From Lachnospiraceae bacterium (GTDB taxonomy: Bacteria; Bacillota; Clostridia; Lachnospirales; Lachnospiraceae), in NCBI GenBank assembly GCA_017622845.1, contig JAGAQJ010000045.1:24884-88883 (forward strand): DNA of 64,000 nt, given 5' to 3'. The notes beneath the pieces are model-generated. The model made no database searches. It had not been told where the DNA came from and saw only the letters and a program-made list of their open reading frames with translations. The translations under genes were made by a program, and so were the position numbers. How positions within the stretch are numbered: position 1 is the first letter of the stretch; the number at the start of each line of letters is the position of its first letter. Shown here in pieces: positions 10,581-20,400 of the stretch.

Positions 10581-12182
10581 ATGGAAACATTAAAATTTGA
10601 CGAACTGAACTTAAGTCCTGAGATTCTCAGGGGCGTAAAGGAAATGGGATTTGAGGAGGCATCTCCGATACAGAGCAAGGCGATTCCCATCGCGATGACA
10701 GGAGCAGACATTATCGGTCAGGCACAGACCGGCACGGGAAAGACCGCAGCGTTTGGAATCCCGGTACTGGAAAAGGTGAAAAAGGACATTAAGCATCCCC
10801 AGACATTGATTCTTTGTCCGACCAGAGAGCTGGCGGTACAGGCAGCAGAGGAAATCCGCAAGCTTGCCAAGTATATGCATGGCGTAAAGGTACTTCCCAT
10901 CTATGGAGGGCAGGACATCAGCAAGCAGATCAGGGCGCTTAAGGGCACTCAGATTATTATTGGTACGCCCGGGCGTGTGATGGATCACCTTCGCCGCAAG
11001 ACCATTCGCTGTGATTATGTAGATACGATTGTCCTTGACGAGGCAGATGAGATGCTCAACATGGGCTTCCGGGAGGATATCGAGACAGTCCTGCAGTATA
11101 TTCCGAACGAGGACAGACAGACGATTCTTTTCTCTGCAACGATGCCGCAGCCGATTCTTGACATCACCAAGAACTACCAGAAGCCGGATGCCAGGCTGAT
11201 TAAGGTGGTCAAAAAGGAGCTGACAGTTCCCAAGATTGAGCAGTATTACCTTGATGTCAAGCGCAAGGATAAGGTCGAGGTGCTTTGCCGCCTGCTTGAC
11301 TACTATGAGCCAAAGCTTTCGCTTGTATTCTGCAATACCAAAAAGATGGTCGATGATTTGACAGAGGTGCTCAAGGGCAGAGGCTATTTTGCAGAGGGTC
11401 TGCACGGAGATATGAGCCAGGCGCAGCGCGACCGCGTGATGAAAAGCTTCCGGACCGGCAAAACGGATATCCTGATTGCCACGGATGTGGCGGCACGAGG
11501 CATTGATGTTGATGACGTAGAGGCAGTATTTAACTACGATATTCCGCAGGACGATGAATATTATGTGCATCGTATCGGACGTACCGGCCGCGCAGGACGT
11601 ACCGGCCGTTCCTTCACGTTTGTAAAGGGCAAGGAGGTTTATAAGCTGAGAGATATCATGCGTTACTGCAAGACAAAGATTTACGCTATGCCTGTGCCGT
11701 CGGTCAATGATGTCAACCAGATTAAAATAGAGAAGGTAATGGATAAAATCGGCGCCATCATTGAGGAAGAGGATTTAACCGCAATGATTAACACGATTGA
11801 GAAGCAGGTCAATGAATCCGATTACACTGCAATGGATATTGCAGCGGCTTTCTTAAAAATGTACATGGGACAGTTTAATGAAAGCAGTGAGGCGGAAATG
11901 GAAGGTGGCGCGTATGACTTTGAGAATACTGGAGCCGAGGAAGGCATGGCGCGTCTGTTCATCAATATCGGTAAGGCACAAAAGGTAAAGGCGAAGGACA
12001 TTTTAGGCGCTATTGCAGGAGAGGCAAATATTCCCGGAAAGCTTGTGGGAGCGATTGACCTGTATGACAAGTATACCTTTGTGGAGGTTCCAAAGGAAAA
12101 TGCCGCCGCCGTATTAAAAGCAATGAAGAACGTTAAAATCAAGGGCAAGGCTATCAATATTGAGCCGGCAAATGCAAAATAA
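10581..12182 (+). CDS. DEAD-box ATP-dependent RNA helicase
   Basis: A 533-residue RNA helicase. The Q motif is FDELNLSPEILRGVKEMGFEEASPIQ, motif I AQTGTGKT, Ia PTRELAVQ, Ib TPGR, II DEAD, III SAT, then IVVFCNT-like LVFCNT, V ATDVAARGID and VI HRIGRTGRAGR. The C-terminal 75 residues (ARLFINIGKAQKVKAKDI onwards) match the DbpA/DeaD-type RNA-binding fold, pointing to a role in ribosome assembly or cold-stress RNA remodelling. The ATG at 10581 is chosen because GAAAGGAAATAGAT precedes it and the Q motif begins at once; an upstream in-frame start at 10518 adds residues not expected in the family. The gene has its own leader hairpin and terminator. Confidence 0.95.
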   Translation: METLKFDELNLSPEILRGVKEMGFEEASPIQSKAIPIAMTGADIIGQAQTGTGKTAAFGIPVLEKVKKDIKHPQTLILCPTRELAVQAAEEIRKLAKYMHGVKVLPIYGGQDISKQIRALKGTQIIIGTPGRVMDHLRRKTIRCDYVDTIVLDEADEMLNMGFREDIETVLQYIPNEDRQTILFSATMPQPILDITKNYQKPDARLIKVVKKELTVPKIEQYYLDVKRKDKVEVLCRLLDYYEPKLSLVFCNTKKMVDDLTEVLKGRGYFAEGLHGDMSQAQRDRVMKSFRTGKTDILIATDVAARGIDVDDVEAVFNYDIPQDDEYYVHRIGRTGRAGRTGRSFTFVKGKEVYKLRDIMRYCKTKIYAMPVPSVNDVNQIKIEKVMDKIGAIIEEEDLTAMINTIEKQVNESDYTAMDIAAAFLKMYMGQFNESSEAEMEGGAYDFENTGAEEGMARLFINIGKAQKVKAKDILGAIAGEANIPGKLVGAIDLYDKYTFVEVPKENAAAVLKAMKNVKIKGKAINIEPANAK

Positions 12183-12275
12183 AATATAGCAGAAAGCTGT
12201 AAGGGAAAAAACATGAACTATAGCTCCATTTACTTTGTTAAATAGATGTGATAGACTACCAACAGCAAAATGATT

Positions 12276-12314
12276 AAGACACTATTGCACTGCAAATGAA
12301 ATAGTGTCTTATTA
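12276..12314 (+). terminator. Intrinsic terminator after the helicase
   Basis: AAGACACTATT (12276-12286) pairs with AATAGTGTCTT (12300-12310), followed by an AT-rich tail ATTATTTG. Confidence 0.7.
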
Positions 12315-12376
12315 TTTGCCTGCCTTCGCGAACTGAGGGTATGGATAAGTATGGAATTGGGTGAAGGATAAAACGT

Positions 12377-14065
12377 ATGCTGGAAATAGGAGCTGTGATT
12401 GACGGCAAGTACAGAATACTGAGTAAAATCGGTCAGGGCGGCATGAGTACTGTATATCTTGCTATCAATGAAAAAGCAAATAAACCATGGGCCGTCAAGG
12501 AAGTCCGCAAAGACGGCGTGCGGAATTTTGAGGTTGTCCGGCAAAGCCTGATTGTGGAAATGAATCTTCTGAAAAAGCTGAATCATAAAAACCTTCCCAG
12601 CATTGTGGATATTATTGACCGGGATGATAATTTTCTGATTGTGATGGACTATATTGAAGGAGTAACGCTGGAGAGGATTGTCAATGAGTATGGTCCGCAG
12701 AAGCAGGAGGATGTGGTGAACTGGGCAGTACAGCTTTGCGATGTACTTCAATATCTGCACACCAGAGAACCGTCCATTGTTTACAGAGACATGAAGCCTT
12801 CTAATGTCATGCTCAGGTATGACGGCAGCGTGGTATTGATTGATTTTGGTACGGCAAGAGAATACAAATCAAGAGCAGACGGCGATACATTCTGCCTGGG
12901 AACACAGGGATTTGCAGCTCCGGAGCAGTTTGGCGGCCAGGGGCAGACGGATGCGAGGACGGACATTTATTGTCTCGGGGCGACCATGTATCATCTGCTG
13001 ACAGGGCACAATCCGTCAGAGCCGCCCTATGAAATGTACCCTGTCACGCACTGGAATGCGGCGCTGTCCGGCGGACTCGAGGGAATTATCCTGAAATGTA
13101 CACAGAAGAATCCTGAGGACAGGTTTCAAACAGCAGAAGAACTGATGGACGCACTGCAGAATTATAAGGATTTAGATGCACCGAGAATCCGGAGGTATAA
13201 AAAGATCGTTGCCGCTTTTTCGATTCTCGCCTGTCTGGCAGCAGCGTGCGGTGTCCTCTCGGCAGGAACATACAGCTGTGCAAAGGAACAGCAGAAAAAG
13301 GAATACGAATATTTAGTGGATTCCGCACAAAAGGCGGGCAGGAAGGAAGATAAAAGAGCCTATTATCTGGATGCGGTGGAAACAGACAGCTCCAGAGCAG
13401 AGGCTTATGAGGGGCTGATAGACGATTTTATGGAAGACGGAATTTTTTCTGAGGAAGAAGAAAAAACACTGCTTCATTTAAATGTCAGTACACAGAAATA
13501 TTTTCAAAATCTTGAGCAGGCCAGCCGGCAGGAATATGCAGACTTGTGCTTTCGGATAGGAAATGCATACTGGTTTTATTATGAGCATCAGGAAAGCAGG
13601 CAGTCCACGGCTGTTCCGTGGTTTACAACAGCCGCCGCATATTATCAGCATGCAGAAGGAAAAGAACAGGAGCGTCAGCGCTGCAGCCTTTATATAGAAA
13701 TCGGTAGCTTTTACAAAAAGATTGTAACTGCACAGGTAGAAGGAACCGATGAAGGGATGTATGGCGCCTATTGGAGAAATCTTATGGAATTAAAGCATAT
13801 GAATGACATTGCGCCGGACAGGGACTTAATTACCTTAAGATTGTACGGGGAGATTATCATACGTTCCATGGAGTATGCGAGGTATCTGAAAGAAGATGGG
13901 ATTGCCGGAGAAGAAATCGCGGCAGTATATGATGAGATAGCAGTACAAATTGATGTCATGAAAGAAAATGCACCGGACAAGGTTTGTGAAGAAATTGACA
14001 AGCTCTGCGCCCAGATGCGTCAGGCAGAAACAATGCTCCGGTCAAGCTATCAGGAGGAAAGATGA
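12377..14065 (+). CDS. Membrane-anchored Ser/Thr protein kinase
   Basis: A 562-residue kinase of the bacterial PknB group. The kinase domain (about 7-265) has the glycine loop GQGGMSTVY, the ATP lysine in WAVKEV near 40, the catalytic loop YRDMKPSNV (Tyr replaces the usual His of HRD), DFGTAR near 156 and an APE-like APEQF. A single membrane helix follows at about 275-297. The outer 265 residues hold no PASTA repeats; they are helical and TPR-like in composition. It starts an apparent operon with a small membrane protein and a giant surface protein, so it may sense or control the cell surface. A terminator precedes the gene, and a short repeat ending in CTGAGGGTATG lies 30 bases before the ATG. 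Confidence 0.9.
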   Translation: MLEIGAVIDGKYRILSKIGQGGMSTVYLAINEKANKPWAVKEVRKDGVRNFEVVRQSLIVEMNLLKKLNHKNLPSIVDIIDRDDNFLIVMDYIEGVTLERIVNEYGPQKQEDVVNWAVQLCDVLQYLHTREPSIVYRDMKPSNVMLRYDGSVVLIDFGTAREYKSRADGDTFCLGTQGFAAPEQFGGQGQTDARTDIYCLGATMYHLLTGHNPSEPPYEMYPVTHWNAALSGGLEGIILKCTQKNPEDRFQTAEELMDALQNYKDLDAPRIRRYKKIVAAFSILACLAAACGVLSAGTYSCAKEQQKKEYEYLVDSAQKAGRKEDKRAYYLDAVETDSSRAEAYEGLIDDFMEDGIFSEEEEKTLLHLNVSTQKYFQNLEQASRQEYADLCFRIGNAYWFYYEHQESRQSTAVPWFTTAAAYYQHAEGKEQERQRCSLYIEIGSFYKKIVTAQVEGTDEGMYGAYWRNLMELKHMNDIAPDRDLITLRLYGEIIIRSMEYARYLKEDGIAGEEIAAVYDEIAVQIDVMKENAPDKVCEEIDKLCAQMRQAETMLRSSYQEER

Positions 14066-14066
14066 T

Positions 14067-14357
14067 ATGGCAGTCAATCAGTTAATGATATGCTCCCGTA
14101 TCTTTCTGGGGCTTACGATTGTTTTTCTGACCGCAGCAGTGCTTGTTTTTATTATGCTTGATGTCAGAAGGGCATGGAAAATACTGACGGGCAATAAAAT
14201 GCCGAAGGTTTCGGGGAAGAAAGAGAGACTCAATTATCAGGAGATTATCATCAATCAATATAAAGAAAATGATGCCACAATGGCATTAGAAGATTTCTGC
14301 GCAGAAACGATGCTGCTCGCTGAACAGAAGGAGAACAGCGGCAGCGAGATGACGTGA
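14067..14357 (+). CDS. Small single-pass membrane protein
   Basis: A 96-residue protein that starts one base after the kinase stop and has AGGAGGAAAG upstream. A strong membrane helix lies at about residues 8-32 (ICSRIFLGLTIVFLTAAVLVFIMLDV in parts), followed by a basic stretch and a charged C-terminal tail containing NYQEIIINQYKEND. No recognisable domain. Its position between the kinase and the giant surface protein suggests an accessory role in the same system; function unknown. Confidence 0.75.
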   Translation: MAVNQLMICSRIFLGLTIVFLTAAVLVFIMLDVRRAWKILTGNKMPKVSGKKERLNYQEIIINQYKENDATMALEDFCAETMLLAEQKENSGSEMT

Positions 14358-14428
14358 CATCTTCCTGTTTCTGATAAACAGAAAGCCGCCCGCGCGGTCT
14401 AAAAGCATATAAAAAGAAAGGTACATGA

Positions 14429-17400
14429 GTGAAGAAGGGGAGTAAGAAAAACAGGATAAAAAGAATCGGCTGTCTGGTCTTGACAGGTGTGTTAGTGACA
14501 GGCTCCTATCCAATGCAGGCTGGTGCTGCTGATTTTGGTCTGCCGCAGAATGTGACAGCACAGATGGAGTCGGAGGAAGCAGACATTCTGACGGTTGATA
14601 AAATGAGGGATAAGAGGAATGCTGGAATTGAGAATATCGTTCAAGCGGAACTTCCGGTAGTTGGGAAACCGGAGGAAGATAATAGTCTGACAGTTAAGAA
14701 TTTGGATAACGGACATGGGACAACAAAGGAAAATGTAACAGAGGAAGAAACAGAAAATAAAGAAAGCAAAACCGGGGAAAATACGACCGGGGAAACAGAA
14801 AATAAAGAAAGCAAATCAGAAGAAAATACAGCCGAGAAAGCAGAAACCGGAGAAAGCAAAACCGGGGAAAATACGACCGGGGAAACAGAAAATGAAGAGA
14901 GCATAAACAAGGAAGCAGAAAATACAGCCGAGGAGGCAGAAACCGAAGAAAGCAAACCAGAAGAAAATACAACCAGAGAAAGCAAACCAGAAGAAAATAC
15001 AGCCGGAGAAACAGAAAACGAAGAAATTATAACCGGGGAAAATACGACCGGGGAAACAGAAAATGAAGAAAGCATAAACAAGGAAACAGAAGGCGGAGAA
15101 AGCAAACCAGAAGAAAATACAACCGGAGAAAGCAAACCAGAAGAAAATACAGCCGGGGAAACAGAAAATGAAGAGAGCAAGCCAGAGGAAGCTGCTAATC
15201 ATGTAAAGATTATTCAAATGAGCGCTGTGCTTGATTCGGTCAGTGAACCTGTATACATCAGTGGCGAGGAAGGCAGACCGGGACATTTTGCAATCAATGT
15301 CAATGGCTCTGCGCATGCAGATTTTGAAGCAGCCGGCATAAAAGACGGCAGGAATCAGCTGCAGGAAAGCAGAGAGAATCCGGAAGAAGGCTCAGCCATT
15401 GGAGAAAGCAGAGAGAATCCGGAAGAAGGCTCAGCCATTGGAGAAGACAGAGAGAATCCGGAAGAAGGCTCAGACTTTGCTGAAGGAGACTTGAACGAAA
15501 TAAAAAGTGCGCTTGCCTCACAGTGCCGCTTGGAACTAAGAATGGTTTTGCCGTCGGGGAATTGTGAGATGCTTGAACGTTCTGACCTGTCTGTCGAGGA
15601 CGGCAGCGGCAGCATGGGCGGTTCTGTGTCCTGCCCTGAGGTAAGTCTTACAGAGACAGGCATATATCAATTGTATGCAGTGCTGATTGGTCCGGATGGT
15701 ACAGAATATGAGTCGGATAGAGCAGAGATTCCTATAACCATACCCGATCCGATTCAGGTAGAAGTAACAGGGACAAAACTGCAAGCCTGCGCATATACAG
15801 AATGCAAAGAAGGGGATATCTGTACAGGGTTTGAAATTCCATACACTGTCACAGCGCAGATAAGTCTTACAGGACTCGGTGATGATGTGTCAGCAGAGCA
15901 AAGAGAAAGCGAAATTGCATACTGTCTCTCCCAATATAAGATTTGTGTTAAGAAAGACAGCGGAGAATTTTGCGAAGACACACTGCAGAAGGAAGATGTG
16001 ATTCAAGGATTGATTCGTAACAACGGAGCAGCATATGCATATACAGCGTACGGAAGCGTAAAGGTTGATTCCGCAGGAGAGCATGTCCTGCATGCGGCAG
16101 TGAATGACATGGAAGCTGCTGCTTGTCAGGTACATATCGCTAAGCTGCAGCAGCGTCTTTGCTACACTTTAGACAAAAACGACAGGGATTTTTACCGGTT
16201 TGATGAGACAGCCCTCTGCACCCGGGCAGAGGGAATTTATATTGGAGAGCGGCAATGCTTTGAATCGAATCAGGACGGAGAAGAGATTATTGGAATCACT
16301 GATAAGAAGCTGACGCTTGAAGAGGACAACAAAAGCTATCGGATTTCGGCAGACAATCAAAGCTGTAGGAATCAGCAGACCTGTTATATTACCATTTCCC
16401 ATGCAGGCAATCAAATCTATCAGCCTGCAAGTCAGACAATTGCCGTAGTATTTGAAAGAATCGCGCCGCAGATAACGTATCATTGCGATGCCGCAGAGGA
16501 CGTCCACAGGTATCAGACCACGCTTACATATACAATTCCTGATTTTGTTGATGCCGACAGGGTAGAATGCTGCGAGGTTATCGAAGACAGCAATGGAACG
16601 GTAACGAAAGCAAATAATTTGGAGATACGCAAAAACGGCAGAGAAATAACAATTTATCACGAAAATCAGCAAAATCAGGAGTCATCCGTTCACGCTCTAA
16701 TGTTTGCATATAAGGGAGACAGTGTCTGTCGGGACGAAAAGCAGATGATTTCCCTGCATTTTGCGAGACTCGAAAATAACATCTGTTATGTTTCGGACAG
16801 CATTGGTGATACACATGAATACGGTGAGGTCATCACATTTACGTATCAAAGCGGCGATACTGCCGGAGGCATCACATGTTATGAATCCGACGCGGAGGGA
16901 AATCCGGTTTCCGGTCCCCGCAATTTGTATATTGAAAATGGTAAATATGGCAGCTTTCAGGTAAAAGGCACAAAACTGTCGGATGCAGACCAGCCATTTT
17001 ATGTAACAATTGCTCATGCAGAAAATGAAATCTACAACGGCGCACGGCAGACCTTTGCTTTTCCTGTCGTGAAGGTAAAGCTGGAAGGAAGCATAACTGT
17101 AAATGATGCGGAAAAAAATTATATTTTTTTCAAAACCAGAAAAATGTATATTGATGTAACTATGAAGGCTTCAAACGGAAACCTGCCCAAGGAAGATGCA
17201 GACAAGATAAGATTTCGTTTTCAGGTTTTATCTTCTCCAACGGATGTTCAGAACATGAACGCTCATCTGGTAAAAATATCCTATCAGAATGATAAAGCAG
17301 TATATCGGTATCAAGTCAGTGAGGAATGCGCCCGGGCACTCAGGGGCGGAGAAAGCTATGCCATAAGAGCAGTCGCAGATTATTCCGGAATTTCAGAGAA

Positions 17401-20400
17401 AGAAATATATTATCAGGAATTCAGCAAGGTATTTGATACCCTTTCTGTACAGCAAAGGGAGCTTGAGATACAGGTGCAGAAGGAGCTTACTGTTGAACTG
17501 AATAACCAGGTCAATCAACTGGATTTTAAGGTCACAGGAGAAAAAACGGAAGGCACGGAGAGATTTCCTGTTTCCTGCAGAATTGAGGCTAAAGACCCTT
17601 CTGTGATTGCTGTTTGCGATGACGGTACATACAGGACGCTCACAGGGGGAAGCACGACACTGACGATTACGGCTGATGACAGTTCGGAATATGACCTTTA
17701 TAAGGAGTGCTCGGCTGAGGTTCAGGTAACTGTTCAGGCACCGGGTAATACGGACTATACCTTAAACGGACAGGACCCGCAAACCTTTCTGGAAAATCCG
17801 CATGCAGCGGCAGAGGGTGAAAAATGGTACGGGAACGACATTGTCCTGCGCTTTGGAGAGAACAATCTTTATGATGAGCTGTACTACAGAAGAAACGGCA
17901 GGGGCGAATGGATTCATGTCAATGGAAGACAATTTGTTATCAGTGAATCGATGCCGACAACGTATGAGTTCTATTTCTGTGATACAGAACGAAAAGTGGC
18001 AAGCTGCATAATGAAGGGAAACAAGGCTGTGGAAGGCAGGCTTGAAGTGATGTCCCAAATCGGCGTAGACACAACAGCGCCCTCATGGAATGCGCACTTA
18101 ACAGCAGATAAACAGCCAAGTGTGCACTCTACACAGGCGGTCAGCTATTTTCCGACGGGAATTGTGCTGACAGGCTGTGCCGGAGAAGAATCGGAAACAG
18201 GGCAGTTTGTGGATTCCGGCTCGGGAATTTGTGAATTGCATGTGCAGTATGGTAATGAAACGGTTTGGGATGTGTATCCGGTTTCGGAAAGATACAGCCG
18301 CAGCTACGGGATTGCCCTCAATGAAAACAAAAATTATGGAACGGTCAGGATAAAGGCAGTTGATTATCTTGGACATGAAAGTGAACCGGCAGAATATGCG
18401 CAGGAAATATGCGTCGATGATGGAGTGCCGAAGGTTGCCATGACAGCGATAGCCATAGACAAGACAGGCATAGCATCGGACTACGACGGAACCTGGACGA
18501 ATCAGCAGCTTCGGTTTGTACTTGGCTCTTTGGATGACACACAGGTTTCGGGAATTTACTGTTATGAATATGCATTTATTCCGCGGGGAAGCAAAACAAA
18601 ACCGACACAGGCAGTATGGAAGCCAATTGACAAGGACGAGCTGGTGCTTGTATTCGGCACGATGTATGAGCATACACAGGAAACAAAGGAAGGAACCTTC
18701 TTATATGCAGAAAAAGAAGAGAAAACCTCCGAACGAAAGACCTCCGAAAGAAAGAACTCAGAACGAAAGACCTCCGAACAAAAAAAATCTGAACAAGCAG
18801 CAGAAAGGACGGTCAGGGAATATGCACAGATGAACGGCACTCTTTATATCCGGGCAGAATCCAATGCAGGTCTTGTGACAATGGATGAGGATATCCGTAA
18901 GAATCAGCAGCAGGTTCGAATCTGGCAGCAGGATTTGGAAGAAGCCAGAGTGACAGCAAGCATCAGACCCGACTCCGGCACAGGCTGGTACAACAAGGAA
19001 ACAGGTCCGGTGACTCTTTCCTTTGAATATCCGGTATATGATGCGGAGCATACCGCTCCGGCTGTGGGAATCGTGTATACCCTTGCAGTACAGACAGAGA
19101 AGGACGGGGAGGCTGCAACTGTCCAAAAAACGTTCTATAAGGGAATAATCAATGAAAGCTCCCGGAAAGTAATTGAAGTCCGCGATTACAGGGATGAAGA
19201 CTCCCGGATTCAGCTTGCAGGAGACGGAAAAATTCAAATTGACAAAGACAGCATGAATACACTGACTGTATATATAGAGGATGCAGCCGGAAACCGGTCG
19301 GATAAAACGGTCTTTCAGATCAATGCCGATTATGCAGCACCGCAAAATCTGTCTGCCGAAGCGGACGGCGCAGACCTGCTGCTCCACATGGACAGTCAGG
19401 AAAGCATTTTATATAGGAAGTTTTCGCAAAATTCCGTGCGAGTCAGTGCACATGCTGAGTATGGAATCAGTGGGAAAAAGAGCTTTTACATGGTTCCGAT
19501 AAAGGAACAAGGCGCAAAGGAAAGTCTTTCTTCAGACAATGCAAGGGAAGAACTGGTGATGGAGCCATGCAGCAGAGGAATCGTATACCTGTGCGCAACA
19601 GATGGTGCAGGAAACTGTTCCGAGGCGTGGACAGACGGCATTGTTGTGGATAATCTTGCACCGGCAGGAATCGGCAGTCAGGAGATCTCGATTACTGCGG
19701 AAGGTCAAAAGGAACAAAAATTTTATAATAAAGATATTCCTGTCTCTATCCGCGTGGCAGATGCGCCGGACAATGACAATTATTCAGGACTGAAATCCGT
19801 TACCTATAGCATAGGAAGAGATGCTCAGCATACAAAGGAAAATGTGCCTTTGTTTGACAGCAGCGAAAATAGTCTTTCATGGGAACAGATTGAGAAAAGT
19901 AAGTCTTTTGAAACAAATCAAATTGTCATCGATGCCGCGGAGAACGAAAGCAGCAATGCATATATTACGGTTACGGCAACAGACAATGCAGGAAACAGTA
20001 CTACAACAACACAGGAATTTCAGATTGATGTAACACCGCCTCAAGTGGAAATAACCTTTGATCAGAATGATGCAGTCAATGGCACATATTATCACAGCAG
20101 CCGGGTTGCAAGAATTGATATTACAGAGCGGAACTTTGACCCGGAGCAGGTATTTTTTCAGATTTACAGAGATGGCCAAAAGGATAACACACTGATTCCC
20201 TCTGCATCAGACTGGACTGCTTCCGAAGGCTGGGTCAATACAGCCTATATTACCTTTGCAGATGACGGCGATTATTCGTTGGAGGCAGAGTGCACAGACC
20301 TTGCCGGAAATCAATCGGACATAGCGGCAGCACCACATTTTACGATTGATCAGACAAAACCGGTTGCAGAGATTGTCTATGATAATAATCGCGCCTTGAA

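Noticed and set aside
18914-18928. TTCGAATC resembling a tRNA T-loop
   Set aside because: It is inside the giant surface-protein gene and no cloverleaf can be drawn around it.
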